Source: Metamycoplasma phocicerebrale (GTDB lineage: Bacteria; Bacillota_I; Bacilli_A; Mycoplasmatales; Metamycoplasmataceae). From it: DNA of 64,000 nt. Below, one piece after another: positions 47,123-61,174 of the stretch (position 1 is its first letter; the number at the start of each line of letters is the position of its first letter). The DNA is taken from assembly GCF_003383595.3 (NCBI RefSeq), contig NZ_CP033058.2:676801-740800 (forward strand), in the 5' to 3' direction. The position numbers were made by a program, and so were the translations under genes. The notes below the pieces were generated by a model. The model was given only the letters and a program-made list of their open reading frames with translations, was not told the origin of the DNA and made no database searches.

Positions 47123-47714
47123 GTTAAATGAAACAGAGTCATTTTCAAAATTTTGGTCATTTTCTTGCTTTTTTTTATTTTTTGCATATACAACACTAAT
47201 TGTTATTATTATCGATAATAATGTTCCAATAGCTCCTACAACCAATCATACATCTGCAAAATTGAATACTCCATAGTTAGCTCAAGGTAAGTTAATAATA
47301 TCTCTTACTCCACCGAAAGCAAAACGGTCATACATATTGCCAAAAGATCCGCCGGCCACCATACTTAAAAAAACCGATACTGAAATAAAATTTTTATCTT
47401 TAATAAAAGTAATTCCAAACAAAGCTCCAAATATAATTAAAAAGCTTATTATGTGAAGCATAGTCATATTTGATTCAAAAATTCCTATTGTTGTACCCTT
47501 ATGAAGAATTGATTTAAAAATAATAAATGAATTTCCTATAGCATAATCTTCATTAACTATTAAATTTGCTTTATCTTTTCATTTAAAAAGAAACTCTTTA
47601 GTCAATAAATCTACTAATGCAAAAAGAAACATAGCACCAATAAAAATAGAAATATTAATAACAATTATTTTTCAATATTTTTTTCAATATTCTTTTGAAA
47701 AATATTTTAATTTT

Positions 47715-47725
<11 letters not shown>
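47111..47725 (-). CDS. lspA: Lipoprotein signal peptidase (SPase II)
   Basis: This membrane aspartyl protease removes signal peptides from diacylated prolipoproteins, such as those encoded at 6230, 8392, 55229 and 57929. The 204-residue protein has four membrane helices and the catalytic blocks GGSFGNMYDRFAFGGVRDI and FNFADVWLVVG, each with its Asp. The N-terminal basic stretch carries several TGA Trp codons. It starts inside the last 11 bases of ileS, so the two genes are translationally coupled. Confidence 0.95.
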
Positions 47726-50387
<2,662 letters not shown>

Positions 50388-50588
50388 AAATATCACCTTA
50401 TATCTTATTTTTAAAAAATAATATATAAATTTTACAACATTTAGTTTAAAAAAAATGTCTTTGCTTATAATAATTATTTAGTTTAGAAAAAATTCTTTTA
50501 ATTTTTAGATAAAAATTTAATTATTGCTTTTTTAAATTTTGTTTTTTTTAAAATAAAAAAAGTTTTTTATTAATGTAAAATTAATAAC
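50388..50588. promoter_or_regulatory. Divergent ileS/leuS promoter region
   Basis: This A/T-only-looking spacer of 201 bases holds promoters for both synthetases. A TAAAAT box just upstream of the leuS ATG (near 50574-50579) with no Shine-Dalgarno suggests a leaderless leuS mRNA. No T-box is seen. Confidence 0.5.
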
Positions 50589-52988
<2,400 letters not shown>

Positions 52989-52994
<6 letters not shown>

Positions 52995-53012
52995 GCTTAG
53001 CCTATTTTTTTT
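52989..53012 (+). terminator. Terminator of leuS (includes the stop codon)
   Basis: AAATAGGC-TTA-GCCTATTT with a following T run; the leuS TAG is within the ascending stem. Confidence 0.82.
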
Positions 53013-53019
53013 ATAAAAA

Positions 53020-53055
53020 AAATAAAAAAATATGAAGTTAAATTTCTTCATATTT
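53020..53055 (-). terminator. Terminator of the tRNA-Tyr/tRNA-Gln transcript
   Basis: On the minus strand AAATATGAAG pairs with CTTCATATTT around eight bases and is followed by a T-rich run. Confidence 0.75.
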
Positions 53056-53075
53056 ATTAATCGCTTAAAACGATA

Positions 53076-53150
53076 TGGCTGCCCTTGTTAGATTCGAACT
53101 AACGAATGACGGTACCAAAAACCGCTGCCTTTCCACTTGGCTAAAGGGCA
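53076..53150 (-). tRNA. tRNA-Gln (TTG)
   Basis: This 75-base tRNA has acceptor TGCCCTT/AAGGGCA, anticodon stem GCGGT/ACCGT (one G-U) with loop TTTTGGT (anticodon TTG), a T arm with TTCGAAT and an encoded CCA. It is 3 bases downstream of tRNA-Tyr on the same strand. Confidence 0.95.
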
Positions 53151-53153
53151 ATA

Positions 53154-53238
53154 TGGTGGAGGGGGAGGGATTCGAACCCCCGAACCGTTAGGAAGTGGGT
53201 TACAGCCACCCGCGTTTGGCCGCTTCGCTACCCCTCCA
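53154..53238 (-). tRNA. tRNA-Tyr (GTA)
   Basis: This 85-base class II tRNA has acceptor GGAGGGG/CCCCTCC, anticodon loop CTGTAAC (anticodon GTA), a long variable arm, TTCGAAT in the T loop and an encoded CCA. On its strand a TATAAT box (complement of 53257-53262) lies about 20 bases upstream and should drive both tRNAs. Confidence 0.96.
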
Positions 53239-53262
53239 TATTGATTAGCATAGATTATTATA

Positions 53263-53658
53263 ATATAGAAAAAAATTTTTTTTACAAAAAAACTAAATAC
53301 TTATTTTCAAGACTATTTTTAGTTGTTTTGTTTGTATTTTAATTTTTTAAAAAACCTTGATAATTTATAAAAATAACCAAAAAGCTATAAATATCTTTAA
53401 TATTTAAAATACACATTAAAATACAACAAAAAAACAAAATGCAAACAAAATAAAAATAATTAAATTTTTAATCCTTTTATCTTCTAACATAGTTGTAAGC
53501 TTAATTTGTTTAATCGCCACCTTGTTAATTTTTATTCAAAAAGCACAAAAATAAAAAATAGACTTAAATTTTAATTATATTTATTTAAATAGAAACATAA
53601 TTTTTATTATAATTATTGTAGTTTTTATAAAAAACAATATTAAAATAGGAGAAAAATT
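53263..53658. other. 396-base gene-poor A/T-rich stretch left of the IS
   Basis: I see no supportable gene. A minus-strand frame around 53416-53560 could encode a short peptide with two hydrophobic segments (ending FILFAFCFFVVF), but it has no Shine-Dalgarno or recognisable similarity. Near 53600-53645 TTATAATTATTG and similar boxes could be promoters for the interrupted gene at 53659. This is the left margin of the accessory island. Confidence 0.4.
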
Positions 53659-53690
53659 ATGTCAAATAAAAGTAGATTAGTCTTGTATAG
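53659..53690 (+). pseudogene. Start of a gene cut off by IS insertion
   Basis: AGGAGAAAAATT precedes ATG TCA AAT AAA AGT AGA (MSNKSRLVL...), an excellent Shine-Dalgarno and start. After about ten codons the IS left end begins, and the frame stops within the IS. No continuation of the frame is recognisable on the right side of the element, so the rest was deleted or replaced. The original gene cannot be named. Confidence 0.6.
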
Positions 53691-53694
53691 TGAA

Positions 53695-53738
53695 CCCCTA
53701 AAGTTGGACCAAACAACGGAATAACTTTAGGGGTTTTT
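53695..53738 (+). terminator. Hairpin terminator inside the IS left end
   Basis: CCCCTAAAGTT (53695-53705) is the exact complement of AACTTTAGGGG (53723-53733), followed by TTTTT. It would stop outside transcripts before they reach the transposase, a known IS safeguard. Same pairing is partly kept in the relic at 33781. Confidence 0.75.
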
Positions 53739-53741
53739 ATT

Positions 53742-54252
53742 ATGAAATTAAAAAATGAAGAAAAAATAAAAATAATCAAACTTTCAAATGAAGGTTATAG
53801 CATTAAAGATTTATGTGAAATGTATAATGTAAGCAAAACTACAATAGCGACTATTAGATCTCTATATAAAATACATAAATATGATTTCTTAAGCAAAAAC
53901 AAAAAAAAATAACTATTCTTTTAATTTTAAAATTTGAATTATTAAATTAGTTAAAACTGGTCGCTCTATTCACGATATTGCTGTGAAATTTAACATAAAT
54001 TCTGGTGTTATTTATAGTTGAATAAAAAAATATTTAAATTTAGATTATAATGGTCTTAAAAGAAAAATAGGAAGGCCATGTAAAATGAATTTAAATAAAA
54101 AACTTAAAGAAAAAGAAACAACAACAGATAAAGATAAAAAAATAAAAGAACTAGAAGAACGTAATGCTCAGCTTGAAATGGAAAATGATTTGCTAAAAAA
54201 ATTGAGAGCCTTGGTTCAACAAAGGAAAGAGCAACAAAAAAAGAAAAAGTAA
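53742..54252 (+). pseudogene. IS3-family OrfA (helix-turn-helix and leucine zipper), frame-shifted at a run of nine A
   Basis: The first 56 codons (53742-53912) encode a helix-turn-helix (IKIIKLSNEGYSIKDLCEMY) and end at TAA right after nine A (53901-53909). Skipping one base there continues a second helix-turn-helix (IKLVKTGRSIHDIAVKFNI ... WIKKYL) and a coiled coil (IKELEERNAQLEMENDLLKK) to TAA at 54250-54252. A complete OrfA therefore needs either one A fewer or slippage on the A run. It may be a mutation inactivating this copy, or transcriptional slippage; sequence alone cannot decide. Confidence 0.75.
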
Positions 54253-55148
54253 TTGTTGTATATGAATCAAGGCTAAAATATCCTTTAAATAAAATGCTAT
54301 TATTTTTTCAAATTGCTAAATCTACATATTTTTATATTTTAAAAAATATAAATGAAGAGGATTCTAACAAGAAAGAAAAAAAATTAATTCTTGACATTTT
54401 TAATAAAAATAAAGCAAGGTATGGATATAGAAGAATAACTTTAGAACTAAAAAATAGAGGCTTTATTATCAATCATAAAAAAGTAAAACGATTAATGAGT
54501 GAGCTAAATATATACGGTAAGCAACCTAAAGCTAAATATAAATCATATAAAGGCGAAATTGGCAAAATATGCAAAAATCTTTTATTAAAAAAAGTTGTTG
54601 ACAAGAATAAAAATATTACTTATTTTAATAGAGATTTTCAAACTAGCAACATAAACCAAATTTGGAGTACAGATGTTTCAGAATTTCATATTGCTTCTGG
54701 AAAAGTATATTTATCACCAATTATAGATGCAAATAGTCGCGAAATTATATCTTACACAATATCAAGAAGTCCAAATTTTAAACAAACTATTGATATGTTA
54801 AAAATTGCCTTTAAAAAACACAAAAATTTAAATGGTTTAATTTTGCACTCTGATCAGGGTTGACAATATCAAATGAAAGAATATAGAGATATTCTAAAAG
54901 AAAAAAACATTCTGCAAAGCATGTCTCGAAAAGGAAATTGTTATGACAATTGTATAATTGAAATTTTTTTCGGAACAATGAAGAATGAAATGTTTTACGG
55001 TCATGAATATGAATTTAAGTCATTAGATGAATTAGAAAACGCAATGCACAAATATATAAAGTATTATAATGAAAATAGAATAATAACAAAATTAAGAGGA
55101 ATGACACCTAAACAATATAGATGCCATTCGCTTAATAATTTAAAATAA
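54210..55148 (+). CDS. IS3-family transposase OrfB (DDE integrase core)
   Basis: This is the catalytic transposase, normally made as an OrfAB fusion by -1 frameshifting at the A-rich AAAAAAAGAAAAAG near 54236-54249. The frame upstream of the first ATG (54294) reads ATKKEKVIVVYESRLKYPLN, typical for this overlap. Signatures: KARYGYRRITLELKNRG (HTH_21), QIWSTDVSEFHI (first Asp), LSPIIDANSREIISYTIS (second Asp region), LHSDQGWQYQM, and NCIIEIFFGTMKNEM (Glu) ending YNENRIITKLRGMTPKQY. One TGA Trp. All three acidic residues are present, so activity is possible if OrfA is expressed. Confidence 0.88.
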
Positions 55149-55228
55149 TTTTTTTAGTCCAACTTTTGGGGTTCACCCTATTTTGATATAGTGCTTGTTT
55201 TTTATTTACTTTAACATTTAGAAAAAAA

Positions 55229-56437
55229 TTAATTAATTGATTTAAATTTTAAATTTAAGGAATTATTGTTTTCGTCAAATCAAGTTTCCAAAGCTTTAAT
55301 AGAACTTTGTAAAGTGTGTTTTTTAAGAGCTAAAATCTTGTGGCCTTTTGGATTTGAACCATATTCTGTTTTATTTAAAAAGTATTTTTTAATTCAAATA
55401 TATTTTGGAATTTTATTATCAAAAAAGAAATCATTGTCTTCGGTATTAAAACCCATTAAGTAAGCTAAGGGATTATAAAATTCATTTAAAAGCTTAACAA
55501 TTTTATTATATTGGTTTGCCGGATCATAAAAATGCTCTAGTATAGGAACAGGAAAAGCATAAAGTTTATTTTCCAATTCTAAAGCTATATTAACATCAAT
55601 TATTAACATTTTATCTATTAAAATGATTTGTATTAATTCTTTTAAATTTTCTTTTTGGTCTTTTGGCATTAAATCTAATTGTTCTTTTAAGGTTTTAGAT
55701 TCATCATTAACATTTTCTAAAAGATAAACAAAGAATTTATTAATTTTTTTAGTTGCTAACTTAATTGCAGCTGTTTGACTTTTTGAATGCAAATAAGCCT
55801 CAAAAGTTAGTCATAAAGGCACAATAGAAATATTTTGTTTTCTAATTTCTTCAATAGCATCTTTTGAAAAATAAGCGATATATGGGTCTTTATCTCTAAG
55901 TCTTGATTCGGTAAAAAATTGATAATTACTCTCTCATTGATCTGAAACATGTAATAATTCTGGATTTTTTTCAAAAAGTTCAGCTTTTCATTTTTGTATA
56001 GCTTGAAATTTTAATTGAGCTCATTCTTCAGGTAAAGCATCATTTGCTGTCATACTTTGATAGAAATCGTCTATGGCTTTTTGAGCTTCCTTATAACGTT
56101 CAATTTTTCTTTGTTTAGATTCATATTCACTAGTTTCGTTTCCCAAAGAGTCTAAAACTTTAAGTTTGTTGATATTTATAAAATAATGTCAAAATTGATG
56201 AGGTCCAGGTCAATCATTATTTGAAGCCAAGGGTTTAGGGCATTCATATAGCAATTTGGTATCAAATCTTTTAGATTCATCTGGTTTTGGGACATTTGGT
56301 AGTTTAATTTCAGGTTTTTTGGGTTGAGGTTTATATGGTTTGGCATATAGTCAATCACAACTTGCAGATATTAACGGTAAGGTTGGTATAGTTGCGACTA
56401 AAGGAGATAACATTAAAAATAATTTTTGTTTTTTCAT
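55229..56437 (-). CDS. Lipoprotein of unknown function
   Basis: This 402-residue surface lipoprotein has a signal sequence MKKQKLFLMLSPLVATIPT and a lipobox LISASC (Cys ~27). A proline-rich stretch (YKPQPKKPEIKLPNVPKP) follows, then a mostly helical charged domain with many Trp encoded by TGA. I do not recognise the family. The C-terminus reaches to about 55 bases from the IS right end, so its 3' flank was replaced by the IS or an associated deletion. No terminator is seen. Confidence 0.85.
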
Positions 56438-56498
56438 AAATCCTACTTATTTTCATTTTAGCACAAATACTTAATTTTTGAATTTATTAGATTAAAAA

Positions 56499-56885
56499 TT
56501 AAAATTCTTTAGTGTCATCGTTAGTGTTTAAAACTTCATTGTTTTTGTCTATTTGTTCTTCTAAAGTGTTATTAGATAAAAATTCATCAAATTTTTCTTT
56601 CAAACCTTTTTCGCCTAATAAATCAATTTCAAAAATATCATAATTAGATAACGATTCTTTTTGAATTGTTTTAAAAGTAAAAAATTCATCTCTTACTTTT
56701 GCAGCTCTAGCAGTCCTAATGAAAGAATATTTTTTATCAAGAACAATTTTATAAAAACTTTTTATGTCTTTAATACCTTCAACAGAAATTTGTCAAGTAG
56801 CCATTTTTGAAATTGGACTAACTCTAACTAATTTAATAGCTTTTTCTTCAAAATCTTTTCAATTTTTATAATTAGTTTTAATCAT
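56499..56885 (-). CDS. Hypothetical protein of the accessory island
   Basis: This 128-residue soluble protein (MIKTNYKNWKDFEEKAIKLV...) is not recognised. It has a positively charged middle (KKYSFIRTARAAKVRDEFF) and an acidic C-terminus (NTLEEQIDKNNEVLNTNDDT). Two TGA Trp codons. It starts 11 bases after a 25-codon leader ORF that has a good Shine-Dalgarno, while its own start lacks one, so it is probably translated by re-initiation. It lies downstream of the iteron block and the replication initiator gene on the same strand, and may belong to the same replicon. Confidence 0.65.
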
Positions 56886-56896
56886 AATAATTAACT

Positions 56897-56974
56897 TTAT
56901 TTATTGTTGTAATATCTTTCTGAAGTTAAATTTTTAAAAATATTAAAATTTGATTTGATTTTGCTTATTTTCAT
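56897..56974 (-). CDS. 25-residue leader ORF upstream of the 128-residue gene
   Basis: MKISKIKSNFNIFKNLTSER plus five residues, preceded by AAAGAAAGGAAAAAAA, the best Shine-Dalgarno in this stretch. The peptide is basic. It ends 11 bases before the next start, fitting a translational-coupling leader. It could instead be a remnant of a larger gene. Confidence 0.45.
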   Translation of the reverse strand: MKISKIKSNFNIFKNLTSERYYNNK

Positions 56975-57117
56975 TTTTTTTCCTTTCTTTTTTCTTTTGT
57001 ATTATTTTCTTTTTTTAAACTTACTAAATATTTAAACTTACTCTATAAATATCAAATATTTGTTAATGTACTAATAAATTCTAAATAAACTAAAGTATAT
57101 GTATATATTTAACTCTT

Positions 57118-57161
57118 GTAATTAATAACTAAGTAATTAATAACTTATGTAATTAATAACT
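57118..57161. repeat. Three AT-rich 13-mers
   Basis: GTAATTAATAACT occurs identically at 57118-57130, 57133-57145 and 57149-57161. AT-rich 13-mer arrays beside initiator-binding repeats are the usual DNA-unwinding element of iteron plasmids and oriC. Confidence 0.9.
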
Positions 57162-57170
57162 AATAAGGTA

Positions 57171-57258
57171 GTAAGTGCAATAAGTTTCACCTGTCAAGTG
57201 CAAAAGTCTGCATAGTCAAGTGCAAAAGTCTGCATAGTCAAGTGCAAATGTTTGCTTT
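57171..57258. repeat. Four tandem 22-bp iterons
   Basis: The unit GTCAAGTGCAAAAGTCTGCA plus TA is present identically at 57193-57214 and 57215-57236, with a diverging copy at 57237-57258 and a weaker one at 57171-57192 (GTAAGTGCAATAAG...). The period is exactly 22 bases, two helical turns, so initiator monomers would line up on one face. It lies 9 bases from the 13-mers and about 95 bases from the stop of the initiator gene. Confidence 0.92.
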
Positions 57259-57351
57259 GGTAGGCAAAATTACTAAATTTGTAAGCCTGGCCTTTTTGCA
57301 AAACCCGCTAAAATATAAAATTTCAAAACAGATCTTTAGTAAAATGAAAAA

Positions 57352-57831
57352 TTAATACCCTCGTTTTTTTGTTTCTTCATTTTCATAATCCTTTAGTAAA
57401 TTTTCGAAAGTCTTATTAATTTCTAATTCATTAATTCTTTCTTTAATTTCTGAATTTTCAATATGTTCTTCTCAAACAAAATCATGTTTATTAAAATAAA
57501 TTTTATTTTTATAACCAACGCCTTCACTAGAAGTGACAATAATTTTTAGATTTTTTAAATCAGTTAAATATTGCTTAGAGGTTCTAATACTAACATTTAA
57601 TGTTTTTGCAAGCTCTTCAGCTGGATAAATTATAAAAATCCCATTTTCATCATTAAAAGTTCAAGAATTTTGTGATTTATTAAATCTTTTTCATAAAGCT
57701 ATGTAGGCTCCAAAAAGTTTTGTGTTCTTTGTAGCAACTAAAACTAAATAAATAATATCTGAAATTACTGTATAACTTGATTTACTTTTATCTCCAGGAT
57801 TAATGCAATTTTTAAATTCCTGGTATTTCAT
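57352..57831 (-). CDS. RepA_N-like replication initiator (winged helix)
   Basis: This 159-residue protein matches the N-terminal domain of RepA_N plasmid initiators: LFGAYIALWKRFNKSQNSW, FNDENGIFIIYPAEELAKTL, NVSIRTSKQYLTDLKNLKII and GYKNKIYFN follow the order 'lyallldRm...sw.DenG.iyiiyt.eel.e.L..s..t..k.lkeL...gli......g..nkIYv'. It should bind DNA, probably the adjacent iterons. The C-terminal regulatory domain of plasmid RepA_N proteins is reduced to about 40 charged residues. AAGGAAAAAA precedes the ATG. Three TGA Trp codons. Origin from a plasmid or an integrative element is inferred. Confidence 0.8.
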
Positions 57832-57866
57832 TTTTTTCCTTAAATATTTTTTCTAAATGTAAAGAA

Positions 57867-57897
57867 ATAAAAAACAAGCTGTTTTCTAGCTTGTTAA
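57867..57897 (-). terminator. Terminator after the 57929 lipoprotein gene
   Basis: On the minus strand AACAAGCT pairs with AGCTTGTT around seven bases, then TTTTTTATTT. It separates the lipoprotein gene from the initiator gene. Confidence 0.8.
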
Positions 57898-57928
57898 ATA
57901 TTCTAAACCCCTAAATTTTGAACACTAC

Positions 57929-58771
57929 CTATTTTTTTGTTAATTTTTTATTTATAAAATCTTCATAATTATTTTCATTAATTTGATTATCTTTAATTTC
58001 AAATACATTGATATCAAGCTTATAGTTATATCAGTATGATGCTTTTAATGCTTCACTAGGTTTTAAAAATAAATTTAAAACAGATAAATTTTGAACAATA
58101 CTAATTTTATTATTTTCTATACCTATTGAACTTTTCGAGATATTGTCATTTATATTTTTATAATTAAAATAAATTGAAGGTTGAAAAACAAAAATATAAT
58201 TTTTATTTTTATCTAATTTATTGTTTAATTCTTTTAAAAAGTTTTCATATTGTATGTCATTATTGTTGTCTATTAAAAAATTTAAAAACTTATATTTTTC
58301 TAAAAGATTTTTATTAGCATCTTTTTCATTTAATTTTTTTGTTAAAATATTTTGTCCATTTTTTGAAAATATAAATCAATAAGGTTCATTTATTTGGTTT
58401 ATAACATTTTTAGATATTGCTCTATGATCATAATAATCTTGGCAATCAATATCTGGGTCTTTTCAATTTTCATTTTTATATATATTATATTCTTTAATAG
58501 GACAAGGTCTTTTTCAATATACATCAGCATTTGAAATTTGAGCTATTGATTTAAAATAAACACTTTCTTCTTTTAAATTGTTTTCATTAAATAATTTATT
58601 ATTTTTAAAAATGGTATTTTTTGTTAATTTCACATCTAATAAAGAATTGGTTTTTGAGCAACTATCTGCAATATTGTTAAAATCCTTAGTTCAAGTGTTT
58701 TGGCAAGCAACTAATGAAATAGGTGACAAAGCAACACAAGAAATTGCAAAACTTAATAATAATTTTTTCAT
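57929..58771 (-). CDS. Lipoprotein of unknown function
   Basis: This 280-residue surface lipoprotein has signal MKKLLLSFAISCVALSPISL and lipobox SLVAC (Cys ~23). The rest is Asn/Lys/Asp-rich with many Tyr and TGA-encoded Trp (DVYWKRPC, EPYWFIF) and a few extra Cys (SCSKT, RPCPI, DIDCQ), unusual in mycoplasma lipoproteins. I do not recognise the family. The GGGGT upstream places the start at the second ATG (58771) rather than 58777. It lies within the accessory island. Confidence 0.85.
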
Positions 58772-58914
58772 ACTCATACCCCGTTGAATTGTATATTTTT
58801 AAATGCATATTATTTTTTATATATCAAGTGATTTTTTTTCTAATATGTAAATCATCTTACATTAAAAATTATAATTCTGGTATTGAGTAAAAATATGATT
58901 TACTATAAGTTTTT

Positions 58915-58943
58915 GTTAAAAAAACACAATTGAATACAATTGT
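58915..58943 (-). terminator. Terminator of the pncB operon
   Basis: CACAATTG pairs with CAATTGTG around four bases, followed on the minus strand by TTTTTTT. Confidence 0.8.
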
Positions 58944-58975
58944 GCATTATAAAACTTTTAATAATTTGGCAATTT

Positions 58976-59629
58976 TTATTTTTTAGGTTTTGTAATAAAA
59001 TATTTATCATATATATAATCATCTGCTGCGTGAAATAATTCTCTAATATAAGTAAAATAAGTTTTATACTTTTTAAAATCTCCTTTTCAAACTAATTTTT
59101 TATTTATAGTTTTTGAAAAATCAATTGCCATATAAACATCAAATATTCCAAATTCTTTTGTTGTTTCTATTATCATTTTTTGTATTATCATTCTTACTTT
59201 TGCGCTGTTGATATCTACTTCTTTTTTGTAATATTTTGCTTCAATATCAGCAAATACTCCAAAATAAATATTTAAACTTGAAGTTTGGTTGCTATATTTA
59301 TCATTAAACAAATCATTAATTTGTTTTTCTTCCTCAGTTAAGCTAGATTCCTCAAATATTTTTTTGACATCAATTGCTCTTTTTGCATATTTATTTTCAG
59401 ATTTTATAATTAATATAATTTTAATAATAATTAATATAAAAATAATTGTAAAAATTGAAGCAAAAATATATGAAGCTATAGTGCCGCCTAAATTAATTTT
59501 GCCAAATACATGTGCCCCAGTTAGAAATAAAATTATTCCTATAACTAAAAAAGCAAAAATAACCATAAATCCCAAAATATTAAACATTTTTTCTTTTGTT
59601 TGTTGTTTTTTTATTTGTTTTTGATCCAT
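58976..59629 (-). CDS. Hypothetical two-span membrane protein downstream of pncB
   Basis: This 217-residue protein has a polar N-terminus (MDQKQIKKQQTKEKM), two membrane helices (about 18-38 and 48-75), then about 140 cytoplasmic residues with charged helices. Not recognised. Its ATG overlaps the pncB stop codon (TAATG), so it is translated with pncB. One TGA Trp near the C-terminus extends the frame by 38 residues. Confidence 0.82.
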
Positions 59630-60633
59630 TACAAAATTTCTCCCTTAAATTGTTTTAGTTTATCATTTTTTAAATAACTTCTTCCTTCTTTTGCTATAAG
59701 TTTATCATTTAATTTAGTTGCATCAGCACTAAAATTAACTCATATTTTTAATAAAGAAGCTCCTACACCATAAGTATCTACAGGTGTATTTTCATCCTCA
59801 AATTCTTTAATTCTTTTGACATTAAAGCCACTTGAAACTGTAATTTTTACATGTTCTCCACCATTTCTGTCTAGTGCTTCTCTTAATCTTTTGACTTGGT
59901 TTTGAGTTACACCATATTCAGCTTCTCCTTCTTTGAACATCTTATCAATCAAAGCTTTAGAAGTGTCGATTCTAACTGCTTTTAAAGTTTTTCCAAATTT
60001 TTTTAAACAAGCTAATGAATCCGATATAACATCATTATGAAAATCTACCAAAGCATAAAGATTATCATTTGGAAAAGTCTTATGATAAGCTTCGGTTGCT
60101 CTTATAACATCTCCTTCAAATATTTGAATTAATGCATGTGGCATGCTTCCAAATGTTCTTGCTAAATCGTAATTAGAACTTAATAAAGTAGAATGATTTA
60201 ATATACCACCCACTTTTAAGGCATAAGCATCATTTTGTTGATTTATATAGTGATCGGCTCTATCAGCCATACTTACAACATTTTTTCCATTAGCAGCTTT
60301 AATTACATTATAGGCATTAGTAGCTATTGAAGTTTGTCTTGCTAAAATTCCATCTATCATACCTTCTCAAATACCAAAGTCATAATAGTGACCTTCTAAT
60401 TCCAACACTACTTCTCTATTATTTATAATAGAACCTTCTGGTAAATATCTTATTATATATTTGCTAGTATCTGTATTTTTGCATAAAAGTTTTAAAACTT
60501 CATTTATTCCACAAAGTTTTACATTATTGTGTCTTTGAAAAAACTGTAATGTTACAATTTCTTTTCTGCGAAATTTTTGAGCTATTTTTTTTGTTTTAAA
60601 AAAATAAATTGATATGTGGTCTTTTAATTTCAT
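59629..60633 (-). CDS. pncB: Nicotinate phosphoribosyltransferase
   Basis: This enzyme makes nicotinate mononucleotide from nicotinate, PRPP and ATP, the entry of NAD salvage. The 334-residue protein contains ARQTSIATNAYNVIKAANGK, LARTFGSMPHALIQIFEGD (family GTMPHA motif with the conserved His), KAVRIDTSKALIDKM and VDTYGVGASLLKI near the C-terminus. It is shorter than E. coli PncB (400), like the mollicute form. AAGAAGGAAAT precedes the ATG. Two TGA Trp codons. Cotranscribed with the membrane protein gene downstream. Confidence 0.92.
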
Positions 60634-60732
60634 ATTTCCTTCTTTTTTAAAAAATAAGAATTAGATTTTTTAAATATAATAAAATTATATATTATTAAGC
60701 CATAAAAATATAAATACAATTGGAGGCTATAA

Positions 60733-61152
60733 ATGGAATCAGAGGCAAATGATAATTTAAAAAAAGCAAAAGCTTTATGTTTAGTGCAATTTATTTTTGG
60801 CAGTTTTTTTATTGCATTATTAGCTGCTTTTATTGGAGTGTTGTTGGCTATTTATTTGCCAAATAAGAAAACTATAACTTGGACATCTAATTTTGCTTAT
60901 ATTTTTATTACTATGTGGTTTATTGTTATTATATTAATTTTAATTACTAATTCAATTTTTGGTATTAAATATGCAAAATCAATAAATGATAAAAAATTAG
61001 AAAAATTATTTATGTATTCAGCAATATTTATAATCCCTATTTTTTCTTTATTTTCAGGGTTTCAAGCTGCCACCTTATTATTAAATAAAATAAGCTTTAA
61101 AAGAAATAAAACAAAAAAAGTAAAAAATAAAAAAATAAAAATCTCGAAATAA
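60733..61152 (+). CDS. Hypothetical three-span membrane protein
   Basis: This 139-residue protein has three hydrophobic segments (about 15-43, 52-77 and 92-115) and ends in a very basic tail (KRNKTKKVKNKKIKISK). Not recognised. A TGGAGG Shine-Dalgarno is present. It uses TGG rather than TGA for its Trp codons, unlike most neighbours. Single gene divergent from pncB. Confidence 0.78.
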   Translation: MESEANDNLKKAKALCLVQFIFGSFFIALLAAFIGVLLAIYLPNKKTITWTSNFAYIFITMWFIVIILILITNSIFGIKYAKSINDKKLEKLFMYSAIFIIPIFSLFSGFQAATLLLNKISFKRNKTKKVKNKKIKISK

Positions 61153-61171
61153 TTAAATCGAGATTTTTTAT
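61136..61171. terminator. Bidirectional terminator between the membrane protein gene and yidC
   Basis: AAAATCTCGA pairs with TCGAGATTTT; T runs on both strands. The 5' arm overlaps the end of the + strand gene. Confidence 0.82.
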
Positions 61172-61174
61172 TAA

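Larger units (their letters stand above)
53691..55175 (+). mobile_element. IS3-family (IS150-like) insertion sequence
   Basis: This 1485-bp element is bounded by imperfect inverted repeats TGAACCCCTAAAGTTGGAC (left) and, read inward from the right, TGAACCCCAAAAGTTGGAC, starting TG and ending CA. It carries two overlapping frames, OrfA and OrfB, with a -1 shift site between them. No target-site duplication is apparent (TAG on the left, CCC on the right), suggesting a rearrangement after insertion. A second, decayed left end is at 33781. Confidence 0.92.

Noticed and set aside
53416..53560. Minus-strand frame with two hydrophobic segments left of the IS
   Set aside because: No Shine-Dalgarno, no recognisable similarity and only about 24 codons from the sole ATG; likely chance in A/T-rich DNA or a very old remnant.
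57171..57258. CRISPR array
   Set aside because: The repeats are directly tandem with no spacers and no cas genes are in the window; iterons fit better.
57905..57931. AACCCCTAAATTTTGAACAC resembles an IS3-family end
   Set aside because: The match to the IS at 53691 covers only about ten contiguous bases (AACCCCTAAA) and then diverges, and it abuts a terminator and stop codon; too weak to call.
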